DNA of 64,000 nt from Pontederia crassipes (lineage: Eukaryota > Streptophyta > Magnoliopsida > Commelinales > Pontederiaceae), in assembly GCA_030549335.1 (NCBI GenBank), contig CM060198.1, positions 40,588,353 to 40,652,352 on the forward strand, read 5' to 3'. Within the stretch, counting starts at the first letter, position 1, and each line of letters starts with the position of its first letter. The notes below the pieces were generated by a model. The model was not told where the DNA came from. It ran no database searches and worked only from the letters and a program-made list of their open reading frames with translations. Position numbers and translations under genes: made by a program. Positions 47,127-57,635 of the stretch are shown one piece after another.

Positions 47127-47930
47127 TTAAGTTAATCAAAAAGTGAAAAGAAAGTTATAGAATTAGGATGAAAATTAAACTCAACTAATGGATTGCTTTC
47201 TTTTTTAGGTTTATGATTTTTGAAGAGAGATTAAAACTAGGCAGGACAGCTAATATGGCAAAAGCACGGATGGATTTCATCTGATTACTATTATGGATAA
47301 ATTTCAAACAGTGATTATAATTGGTTAGTTGATTCAATTCCCTAAAAGACTACTCTCATAATACACTTGAATTAGGACTAAGAACCATGTGTTTAATCAT
47401 AATTAGTTGGAATGGATCATTAACGGGCTATTAATACTCACAAATGACTACTGATATCGTTTCAGATATAAACAGTATCATAACGGTCATTTTTTCAGCG
47501 ATCTCAATGTCGATCAAGGTTTTAAAGAGATTATACAGATAAAGCCATCAACGTCTATTCAGATATAAAAGATTAATGTCAACAAGAACACCACAATCCA
47601 TGTCTGAATATGGATGGAATGTAAGAGAACTTTTCAGCCAACAATCGAAACATGGTTCAATTGACACTAATAGCAATATGATCAAAATCAACAACTAGTA
47701 TCAATAACAGAAATAAGGTTCATCATACATCCATAATAGAAAAATTAGACTACATCTACCTTGAGTGAGCTAGAGGTTTAGCTCCTCATTGATGTTACAT
47801 TCATTATAAAACATGTTGGAATGAAATTAACAACATTTTGAAATATAAATACTAGTAAAAATCAGCTCATGTGTCCTTCCTCCTCTGATGTCTTTCCTTC
47901 ATTCTTCCTCTCTTGACCGAAGACCCCCTT
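47127..47930 (-). repeat. Direct repeat flanking the Athila-like remnant (right copy, probable LTR)
   Basis: Partner of 19435-20280. Begins tgttaagttaatcaaaaag and ends near ctcttgaccgaagaccccc. A possible TG border at 47127 touches the RT remnant with no primer site or gag between, so an internal deletion is needed if it is the 5' LTR. Confidence 0.58.
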
Positions 47931-48582
47931 GGCCTTTCCCTCATTACTCCCTAGTTATATGGCATGCTCATCATACCCCTTGAACCCCCATCAGAAGCTT
48001 CCATTCTCTCTAGTTTTGCTACCTATCCTTTTAGTAAGAAAGATTCCTTTCTACTTTTTTACAATTACCACATTGTGATTCCCACTTTCTTTTCCAACTA
48101 AGTTTGTTTTTTCTATGCCAAATAGAATTGGGACAATTAAAAACTAGTTTAAGATGCCAGACAGGTCAATTGTGCAAGCCTAAAGTGATATCTTGTCAAA
48201 ATGAAACATGCAATGCAGATTAAGCATAACTGTCATTTTATAAAGGTTTTAGGACTTAATGCATTAAGATGAATTGATGAACAATTTCAATATGATCATA
48301 TAGTTATTCACTAGGTAACCAATGTTAAATGTGATGACAAGTCAAGCTCACGACGGAAGTGTTGTACATGCATAGGTTCTAAGTTCTAGTTGACATGCTA
48401 TGAACTAAAGTTTTTGGAAATTTGAGGTCTGATGACTTATTAATTGAAAAGTTATTATATAATTATAATTTATATTTTTCGTTAAAATTTTTCATTGTTA
48501 ATGTGAAATTCTCTTACATGTCCAAAACTTTGACTCATTATAATATTCCAATTTCCAAAGATTATTAATCCTGCTTCAAAAG
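47931..48582. other. Intergenic DNA, nothing recognised
   Basis: AT-rich, with no frame, no repeat partner noticed in the window and no RNA gene seen. It separates the old gypsy element from the inverted-repeat element near the cystatin gene. Confidence 0.5.
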
Positions 48583-49273
48583 TTTCACTAAATATCCTTC
48601 AACTTTGATATTTTTCCAGCGTTATCCTCCAACTTTACTTTATAACCAGATTACCATCCATCTTTTAACTCATTTCATGGAATGCCCTTTTCACCGATTA
48701 TAGGTCGTAATCCGGTCGCTGCTCACATGGCGTAGAGCATTTCCTAACATGTCGATATTAAACAAATAAAATAATAATTAAAAACTCAAGTGTCGTCAGC
48801 GGTCGTCTTTCTCTACGTAGAGAGAGGGGCCTCGCCGGTGCGCGGGAGGTACCCCCTTCCTTTTCTTTATCGGCATGCGCAGAGAAGGGTGGGTGGCGCC
48901 GGTCGCAGATGGGGGAGAGGCCTCTCATCCCGCACGCGCCGGCAAAGAAAGGGGGGATTGCCCCCTCTGCGACTTCGCCTGCAGCGGCAACCGCCAGTGG
49001 TCGTAGAGCCCCCCCCCCCCCCCCCCCCCCCCCCACCCACCCACCCTCTCCAACGCTACTTGGGTGGCATTTTTTAATTATTATTTTATTTTTTTTATGT
49101 TGGCATGTCGATAAATGCTTGCGTGGAGAAGAGAGAAAATGTCGTGTCGGCGTCACGTTAACAATGCGATCGGGTAACGGCTATAATTGGTGAAAAAGAC
49201 ATTTGAAAAAATAAATTAAAAGATTAATGACAATCTTGTTAAAAATGACCAAACTTGTAGAATATTTAGCGTA
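48583..49273. mobile_element. Long-TIR element with GC-rich core (Pack-MULE-like)
   Basis: Imperfect inverted arms of about 200 bp: left ttttcaccgattatagg, agcattt..acatgtcgat and aaataataattaaaaa are mirrored in order by right ttttaattattatttta, catgtcgataaatgct and ctataattggtgaaaa. The roughly 290-bp core (48786-49074) is very GC-rich, unlike the arms or neighbours, with internal gcagatggggg/cccccctctgc-type pairing and a 26-C run at 49009-49034. Long arms around a GC-rich insert fit a non-autonomous Mutator-like element that captured host DNA. Termini and a 9-11 bp target duplication could not be fixed. Confidence 0.6.
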
Positions 49274-49970
49274 ATTTATCTTAATTCTTCTTCACATGCC
49301 ACAATTTGTTTTTTCAACGCGACTTTCAATATTGATTATTACAATTAAGAAAACATGTAAACGAACTTTTAGATATTGTGGTATTAGCGACATAACGATA
49401 AGAAAGCTGCAACATGTGTCGCAGATTAGGACCATGATTATTGATGCATGCAAATGTTATGGCCGATTTCTGATTACTAAAATTTCTATCTACTTTGATA
49501 TTTTCAATTGTTAAACAATACAAACAACTTTAAAGCCCTGGAAAGAAGAATAGGTTGAGGTTCGCAGATCCTGGAAGAATTAATTCCTTTTGAGTAATTT
49601 TTTTTCCAACATGACAAAAGGAAGATATCCAAGCGAGTAATCAACTCATAAACCAGGAGGTAAAATCACAACAATCGATTCATCTAATAACAAACATCTT
49701 CCCATTGCAGAGCAGATATAATCATTCATGACTTATAGAAACTCTGGCACATGTTATGTTCAAGGTTTTACCATATTAGTGCAACCAGAAAACACCATTT
49801 ATATAAGCAGCGGCTTACTATTACAAGCTCTATAGCACACTGCTACCACAAGTGCCAAGAGAGCTTAAAACTGGTGCACATGGTCACTGTTATTCCGTTA
49901 AAAGTTTCACTACCCACAGCAACATATAACTACCAGCTTCATAGTCTTACTGGCTTGCAGAATCTGAGTG
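49274..49970. other. Downstream region of the cystatin gene
   Basis: Contains the presumed 3' untranslated region and terminator of the minus-strand gene ending at 49971. No other gene or repeat was recognised. Short frames on both strands have no family features. Confidence 0.5.
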
Positions 49971-52900
49971 CTACTCCTGCTGCATCTGATTCAAAAGGAA
50001 AGTGCCCTCCAATGTCTTGTGCACCTCTACTTTGAATTTTTCCTCCCTACTTCCTCTTTTCAGTTTAAGAAGCAAGTCAAATTTGGCCAAATCTTCGATC
50101 ACCTAACAGAAGAGAAGCAAAACAGATCAACAGCCACACCTAGTAATCTCCTAGGATCACAGAACAATCAATCAGCAGAAATAAAGATGGTAGAGAAAAA
50201 GACGGGTGAGCAAAACCTCTGCCTTCGCATGCAAAATCTCCAGCAGTTCATAAGGGAAAATTGAATTGGAACGCTGCTGGATGGCCTTCAAAGCATGATC
50301 TGCTGCATCTTTGACCACAGGATCATGTGCAGGCACCATTCGCCATCCGAATCCATGTTCTTCTGAAAAAATGATAAGGCTCGTCAGAGGAAATGAAAAG
50401 CAACACAAGTTCAAACAAGATACCCAAAAAGCTTCAATTGTAAATGTTGCACTGTATACACGGGCATCACACTCTTCAACATACTATATGATTATAGTCC
50501 ACTACAAGAGAAGACTTGTTTCTTCATTCTGTTTACTTCCCACCAATCTCATAAAGGCACGTATGTAGTACAGAGAAGATCCATAATAACACAGGCAAAC
50601 AATAAAAGTTCCATCCAACATGAAGTGCAAAGCATTCAACTGTGCAGACATCTAGCACGTGCATGATCTGCAAAGTGTCATCAAATTACCAGCTAATTGT
50701 GCTTGTGACATCGGTACGGTTCTCTTTTAAATACATCTTACTATTCAAAGAAATGTGAAGGCACTATCAAAGATAGAAGACTAGAAAACCATCAGTTTAC
50801 TGGCTCAATCGGTATGATACTTCTAACAGACTTCTCAAGTACACCATGTATATTTGATTATATGGCGATCCTTCAAACATTGATCTTCTGTAGGACACAC
50901 ATTGGTCTTCTGAAGGACACACATTGGTCTTCTGTAGGACACACATTGTTTACTTCCCACCAATCTCATAAAGACACATATGTAGTACAGAGAAGATCCA
51001 TAATAACACAGGCAAACAATAAAAGTTCCATCCAACATGAAGTGCAAAGCATTCAACTGTGCAGACATCTAGCACGTGCATGATCTGCAAAGTGTCATCA
51101 AATTACCAGCTAATTGTGCTTGTGACATCGGTACGGTTCTCTTTTAAATACATCTTACTATTCAAAGAAATGTGAAGGCACTATCAAAGATAGAAGACTA
51201 GAAAACCATCAGTTTACTGGCTCAATCGGTATGATACTTCTAACAGACTTCTCAAGTACACCATGTATATTTGATTATATGGCGATCCTTCAAACATTGA
51301 TCTTCTGTAGGACACACATTGGTCTTCTGAAGGGCACTACATGCATTTTTTCAATCAAAATGGAGTAACGAGCCTAATCCAGTAAAGAATGTTTGAAACA
51401 GAAGAATCATGAGAACCTACTTCGAGCTAGATAGGGTTCACAAGTACACCATGCACTTTGATGAAAGTTAGAACGATTTGCTGTGATCTTTAATTTTGTT
51501 CTAGTAGTCTTTTTTTGTATGCAATGTCAGGGAGAAACCAAAATATATATCAAATCTTAAAACATCTTGCTTAACAAAATGCAAAGACTATTTTTACTGT
51601 TCCAAATGCAGAAAGAAGTATTATAGTCCACAAGTTTCTTGCCCTAGAAACACAAGTGTAATCTCGTATCATCAAATCATTTCCATTCTCACGTGCAACA
51701 TAATCAATTACAGAGTTCAGAATGTTAGGGCGAGGATAGGTATTGACTAATGCACCTAAAACGTCAAAAATAGTATAAATTTCAGATAATCGGTTCAACC
51801 GTTAGAAAGGCAGATCAGAATACGAGGCAGCCGAACTATATAAGCAATTCAGTTCAATTTGACATAATGCCAGTGATATTACCTCGCTTAGCACCGAGAT
51901 CGGCAGTTGTGATAGGGGCCAATGTTTCGTCGCTGTCCCCAACATGTGTGAATTCCTGAAGCTCCTTGTGGTTAAGCCACGGCTTGACCCACACCTTCAC
52001 TTCATACATTTTCTTCTTCCCAGCCTCAATGGCTTCCACCGTCAGGTGGTGAAGAGTTCCTGCAACAACTTGTTCCTTCGCCTTCACTACGCGTGCAAAC
52101 TCCAGAAACACATTCTGCAACAATAAGATCAAACAATAAAAATGCGTTCGTTTAAACTTACACTATGTTTGGATGAACACTCGTTAAGGGGAAGGGAAGA
52201 GAATGAGGGGAAGAAAATGGGAAGGAAGGGAAGGAAACTTTTATACCCCAATTTGGGGTTGAAATAAAATAGCACAAAAGGAGAGGAATGAAGGGAAAAA
52301 AAGGATTTTCCTCTCCATTCCCCCTCCTTTAAAATTTGTTTGGGGAAATTTTTTTTTCCCTTCCCCTCCTCCACTTTATCCTCCATTCGCCTCAATCCGT
52401 TAGAGAAATTGACCCATATATGGCGTCGACTACCAGAAAGGGAAAAACAGGATTGACCAGAAATAAGGTCCTCATCAGAGCACAATAAAATCATATTTAA
52501 GGGCTTCTTAAATAAGAAAAAAAGGTTGACATACAGGAATCTATCTTGACTTTTCTTTTGCCAGTCTTGCAGAAACAATCAGGGGGTTTCAACTGAATAG
52601 ATTAAAACAATAAACACTGCGTTATTATTAGGAAAGGAAAAACAGAAAACACCGCAAACTTAAACAGATAATGCAAAAACGTTCAAATCTCGGGAATTAA
52701 GTGATACTACGAAGAGAAAAGGTAAAATCATTAAAAAGTAAAATGAAATGACACAGACCTCAAAGGTAAAAGAAAAATCCTCCTCAAAAAAAGGTAAAAG
52801 AAAAAACAAACTTTAGGGTAAACGAATGAAGATACGAACAAATGAGGGGAAGAAAGTTTTTGAAAACAAAACACGAAATTAAACTCAAATCCAAGGCAAA

Positions 52901-53178
52901 AACACCGCAATAAAAAACAAAGTCAACATCTTTCGTCGACGTTGCGAGAGAATCAACCACTGAACTCAAAAGAAAGGATCGAGAAACAGAGAGAGAAAGA
53001 CCTCCTTCTTGTTGTGCTCGTCGACGGCGAATCGAGCGAGCTGCTCGATCTCGGCGCTGTTCTCGGCGCATTCTGACTCCTTGATGCCTCCCATTGTCGC
53101 CATTACCGAAGCGATCCAAGAAGAACACAGGAGGAGGAAGAGAGCAACAGCACGACGAGAAGAAGAATACGAATCCAT
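49971..53178 (-). CDS. Two-domain phytocystatin (cysteine protease inhibitor)
   Basis: Four exons with GT-AG introns: 53178-53002, 52114-51883, 50362-50217 and 50102-49971 (TAG 49973-49971), 228 residues. The start at 53178 gives a signal peptide ([16 protein letters not shown]). The cystatin domain has the N-terminal GG (30-31), [10 protein letters not shown] (47-56), the papain-binding loop QVVAG (74-78) and PW (104-105). The C-terminal domain has [17 protein letters not shown] and SNSIFPYEL (168-176), the legumain-inhibitory motif with its Asn. Known relatives inhibit papain-like proteases and vacuolar legumains in seeds, senescence and defence; that role here is inferred by family. No lesion is seen, exon phases join (177+232+146+132 nt), and it is the only intact host gene in the window. 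Confidence 0.93.
50531..51335. repeat. 417-bp tandem duplication in cystatin intron 2
   Basis: Copy 1 starts at gtttacttcccaccaatctc (50531), copy 2 at 50948. They are nearly identical to about 51335 (ggcacgt versus gacacat is one of few changes). Copy 1 ends in three units of about 22 bp (ggacacacattggtcttctg), while copy 2 ends after fewer. It lies between exons 2 and 3 and leaves splice sites intact. Confidence 0.9.
52140..52420. repeat. Purine/pyrimidine-rich segment in cystatin intron 1 (possible MITE)
   Basis: A run of ggggaagggaagagaatgag type (52175-52235) is followed by ctccattccccctcc and cccttcccctcctcc (52310-52380), so the halves can pair as an imperfect inverted repeat. The opening cactatgtttggatgaac resembles starts of plant miniature elements. 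No target duplication was found. The frame here (52129-52578) is intronic noise. Confidence 0.35.
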
Positions 53179-53500
53179 CCTTTTTAGATCGCCCTCTTCT
53201 TATAGATTTCTCCCTCACCAAACTCTTCGCATTCCTTTATTGGGCCCGTTTCAAAAGTTTCGGTATACTCTGCAAATAAACCCAAACAAAATAGATTATG
53301 ACGTCACCAGTAGCGAAGGCACCATTTTGCACATCCGATCCTTGAAGAGGAAGGTATTGCACACGACTCGTTGTGACGTAAGAATATTTTATTTCTCGCC
53401 GCTCTTGCTTGGTTCTGCCTGAGGTCTCCACGCGTGCGGCGATCTATAGGCTTATGGTCACGTGGGCGAGATCTAACCGTTGCATTGGTCTTCTGCATCA
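53179..53500 (-). promoter_or_regulatory. Putative cystatin promoter region
   Basis: Upstream of the start on the minus strand. It holds a G-box/ABRE-like CACGTGGG at 53459-53466 and a perfect CACGCGTG palindrome at 53429-53436, about 280 and 250 bp from the ATG. Such motifs mediate ABA or stress response in many plant genes; that function here is inference. A clear TATA box at normal spacing was not identified (ctataaga on the minus strand near 53200 is too close to the ATG unless the leader is very short). Confidence 0.45.
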
Positions 53501-53646
53501 TATTATTACTTTATGATTATTATTATTATTTATAATATAAGTAAATAAGGTAAATAAACTTATAGAATTGGTGAATTTTGAGAATAAAAGGGGCAAATGA
53601 AGAGAATTTATTTTTATTTTTTTTGTAATGGCGAATGCTTCAAGCT
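53501..53646. other. AT-rich spacer between the cystatin promoter and the LTR array
   Basis: Contains a (tta)n-like stretch at 53510-53532. No feature recognised. Confidence 0.4.
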
Positions 53647-56600
53647 TAAGGTGACCCAAAAATTCATCCTAAACATTTTGGTCATTTAAGAAAATTTCTT
53701 ATAGTTAGTCCGTTCGTCATACACCATTTAACCGTGAAAAACTTTATAATTTAGATAAAATTAAAATAAATAAAAACTATCTATTCATTATATCATAACT
53801 AATAATTTAGAAAATTTTTAATATCTAAACTTTCAGTGCATCATTAATCTCAATGTTCAAATAGAGATTTATTTAAATCTAAGCATGTGCAACACTTCGT
53901 CACGAACTTGAGCTGTTATTCATCACTTAATTTTGGTTACTTGCACGGATCAAAATGCAGAATTTTTTAGTTAGAATATATAAAGGTAATGCATGTCATG
54001 CTACTCTATCACATGAACATATAATATACATGTCATGAACTATATCATAAACCTTATATGATATTACATCATGCTTATATTCATTCTTCATATAATATTC
54101 AGAAAGGATAAACATCATGTCATAATGCTTGCCTTAAAATCCATCATCTGCAAGTACCATAGAATACAAAATATGCATTCATAACATATCATTTCAGTGC
54201 ACTTTCATTATCATGTAAATTCTAGTAGTTTCTTCATAACTCCTTTAGCTTTACTTTTTTACTTCTTTCATATTTTACATTTCTCGAGATTTTTTTATAA
54301 TCCTTTGGGTCTTATTTCATTCTTCTTTCTTTCTTTATTATGTGATCCTTCACGTGTCATCTTATTTTTATCACATAATATCATTTTGAATTTCATTCCA
54401 TAATATCATAAGTCATATCTTAGGAACACACATCATAATGGTGAGGGACTTTATTCCTAATCATTTTTAGGAATACACACACTTTATGATGAGGGACGTT
54501 GTCCCTTAGAAAGTACATACACAGATGCAGGACTTTACTTCTTAGCCTTAGGTCCCCTTGAAGTACATACATAAGTATAAAACTTTATTTCATCATGACC
54601 TTTACCTTTCTTTGTTATACAATACCTTGAAGTTAAACTTCACTTTCATTTTTACTTTATCTTATAACATCTTTCATATTTACATTGGAAAATCTCAAAC
54701 ACCTTTTAGGTGATGCAATTATTTCCCGAGAAGTCCCAATCACCATAAGGTGAAAGGCATTTACTTCTCGTCTTTACATTCAATACTTACTTTCATTATA
54801 TTCCTCATATACGATGCTTCATCTTTGCTTAATAATCAGTACATGTGGTCATTATTACATTTGATTGATAGGGAACTAGAAAATCTCAAACACCTTTAGG
54901 TGATAGGCATTATTTTCCAAAAAGTTCTCAGTCACCATAAAGTGAAAGGCATTTACTTCTCAAAAATCTCAAACACCTTTGGGGTGATGACATTATTTTC
55001 CAAAAGAAGTCTCAGCCACCATAAAGCGAAGGACATTTACTTTTGGAAAATTTCAAACACCCTTAGGGTGATGGAATTATTTCCTAAAAAGTCTCAATCA
55101 TTATAAAGTGAAAACTATTTACTTCTTACCACATCTTTCATGTTTACATCATTATTACATTTGTCCATACGGCTTGAAATCTTAAACACCTTTTAGGTGA
55201 TGGCATTATTTTCCAAAAAAAATTTCAATCACCGTGAGGTGAAAGGCATTTACTTCTTACCTTCATTTTTCATCTATAAATCATTATATTAGTTCATAGA
55301 ACACTGAAAAATCTCAAACACCCATTCAGGTGATGACCTTATTTTCCAAAAAAGTCTCAGTAATCATAGAGCGAAAGACATTTACCTCTAGAAAATCTCA
55401 AATACCTTTAGGTGATCCCCAAGAAGTTTCAATCATTATAAGGTGAAAGGCATTTACTTCTTGCCCTCATCTTTCATCTTTGCTTATGAAGGCTCATGGC
55501 AACATCATTACAACTAAGTCAATGGATCTTAGGAAATCTCAAACACCCTTTGATGTGATGGCATTATTTCCTGAGAAGTCTCAATCATCTTAAGGCAAAT
55601 GATATTCACATATTTTAACATAATATGTGTCGACAATTCATACTTCATTAGTCAACAATTCATCAAACAATCACATCAATCTTGTATCTTTGAGTCTAAT
55701 TACGTTGAGCATGCATTACGTGTCATATACAATCAATACGCATCCATACATAACCTATATACATTAGAAAATATGTTCAATTCATCTTACAAGACATTTT
55801 CCAGTGTCACAGTTGTGCCCAAAAGTGTCATGGCAGTGTCCAACACTGTCACGACTGTGCCCATCACTATCATGGTCGTGCCTACCTCAGCCATTCCAGC
55901 AGCCAAATTTCAGCATCGCTCTCACTCACGGTCGTGACCAAGTTGGTTACGGCCATGCCTGGCTTTGTCACGACCGTGGCAAAAGGGTCATGAGCATGAC
56001 CGAAGGCCTTTTTATTACCTTAATTTTTTCCCCTCGGGCATGATCGTTCCTAGAATTGGCACGGCCGTGTCGGTGCCTTGGAATCCCCAACCCAAAAATC
56101 TCAATTTTTTAGATCAAAACTTCAGTAAAAATAATAAAAAAACATTACAAATGATTGCAGGCATGATCTCTAAGCTTAGAAGTAACATAAAACATTTTAA
56201 AGCATTTGATTTCCCTTCATCATCAAGACAAGGCTTTTCCCCAAAAATTCATACAAATATCAGAATATATTCTCTACATAGTATTCTAACAGCAGACACT
56301 ATATTATTAATAAATTAATTTGCACTCGTTCTTTTTTAATGATTCCAATTTTCATAGAAAGATAATACACACCTTTAACTTGTGAATAAAGTTCAAACCC
56401 TAATTCAGTATTTCCAATGTATTATACTTTTTACAATTTCATCTCGTTGTTACTCGAGATAGCATGACAGTAGTCCGATGTTTGGATCATAACTATGTTT
56501 CTACATTTTCAAATCAGATGAAACAAATTACTTTGGAAACTAGACGTCGAGGGCTTTCCTTACATATTTTATTTGTAATTTTTGAATAAGTATAATATAT

Positions 56601-57083
56601 CCAAATAATTATTACAATACAGTCATGAATTTAACAGATTATTCAACGTAAATCATGCAACCCTCAATCAAAATCCTCATAAAAAAAAGACGTTCTTGAA
56701 ACTCTCAATCCAAACAAAACATCATTAAGAGGGAGAGAGGAATTTGGATTCCTTTTACATAGCTTTAGATTTCATATCTAAAACCTTTTTTTTCTAATCA
56801 TTTTGTATCATTCTTCATCATCTAGAAGCCTCTCGGTCTTCTTGTCCTTTTCCTAGAAATCTTGATCTTCTCCTTCTTGATCCTAAAACATAGCCACCAT
56901 GAAGAATATGACTCTAAATCTCATAGCCTTAGCTTTTTCTTGGTGGAAAGGAAAAAGAGAGAAGATGGGTTGGCAGCTAGGTGTTTGAGGAATTAATAAA
57001 GTTTTTTTGTCCTTTATATACTATTTGCATTATGGTTTTGGTCAAAAGGCCCAAATATCATTGGTCCAAAATTTTGGGATACA
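53647..57083 (-). repeat. Family A LTR 1 (about 3.4 kb)
   Basis: The right border is gggataca (TGTATCCC on the minus strand) at 57083, followed by the minus-strand purine tract aaggagggaaga. The left border is near aaggtgacccaaaaattcat, eroded compared with tgtagcgacccg of LTR 2. It contains an irregular hairpin repeat (54685-55610) and cacg..cgtg palindromes at 55800-56070. It ends about 470 bp from the cystatin start codon. Confidence 0.82.
54685..55610. repeat. Irregular hairpin repeat in family A LTR 1
   Basis: About eight degenerate units alternate aaatctcaaacacctttagg and tctcaatcaccataaggtga. Both contain self-pairing cores, cacctttaggtg and caccataaggtg. Spacing varies from about 80 to 190 bp. 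Changes such as tcattataaagtga weaken some stems. Confidence 0.8.
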
Positions 57084-57635
57084 TCTTCCCTCCTTAAAAG
57101 AAATTGTCCTCGAATTTCAATCTTGTACACTCAAAAAAAAATTTCCTTTCATTATCCTTTACTTGAATCATAATCAAAGCAAAAGATATCAATGCATGAG
57201 CAATCATATAGACATCTATAATATCGACATAATGGGAATTACCTAAATCTTACCTTAGTCTTCATCATTCATGTTTTTTTGACACTTTAGATGACTTTCA
57301 TTTTCTGTTGGAGGGTCTCATCTACCATTATACTTCACTTTTTTTTCTAACATCTCATATTCATATCACTCAGTCTACATATTGCCCATAATCAACTTGA
57401 CAATACTATCAACGTAAATGCCATCATTAGCATTAACATTAGAAGACTTTTTGCTTCCTTGCATTTCAAAAAATTACTCAAACATTAACTAATTAATTCG
57501 AAGCTTACATACAATTTCATTAAACAGTTCATACCTTTTCACCTTTGATGGTGGCTCATGACAGTTGCACATGGACTTTGACTTCTTAGTATCACATTAC
57601 TTACACTTAGGTACTAACTATGCTCTAATACCAAC
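57084..57635 (-). repeat. Family A internal region 1 (552 bp), non-coding
   Basis: Begins with tcttccctcctt (purine tract on the minus strand) and the aattgtcctcgaatttcaat block that in related elements lies just after integrase. It ends with the ggtggctcatgacagttgca block (leader upstream of gag) and primer site gctctaatacca (57622-57633, one change from consensus). The gag-pol body between these blocks is absent. Confidence 0.8.

Larger units (their letters stand above)
19435..47930 (-). mobile_element. Decayed Athila/Tat-like gypsy element carrying nested insertions
   Basis: Reading leftward on the minus strand: a direct-repeat copy (47930-47127), RT, RNase H and pre-integrase sequence (47110-45685), integrase zinc finger (24645-24453), integrase core start (20414-20281), second direct-repeat copy (20280-19435). 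Protein blocks continue exactly across the copia (24651-45679) and hAT (20423-24444) insertions once their target duplications are removed. Many stops show it is the oldest layer. Gag, protease and the end of integrase are missing. Lineage is judged from DKFKSYLVGGKVIIYT-like RNase H and EVEIFDVWG-like integrase blocks. Confidence 0.75.

Noticed and set aside
48758-49193. Three overlapping frames of about 94-132 codons in the GC-rich core
   Set aside because: They run through a 26-C tract and inverted arms of a transposon on both strands; no conserved motif. A captured gene fragment is possible but not a gene.
50495-50512. ccactacaagagaagactt as a second CACTA terminus
   Set aside because: It lies within the cystatin intron, lacks subterminal repeats and pairs poorly with the end at 4110; chance similarity.
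52129-52578. 149-codon minus-strand frame
   Set aside because: It lies in intron 1 of the cystatin gene within purine-rich repeat DNA; the spliced gene explains the locus.
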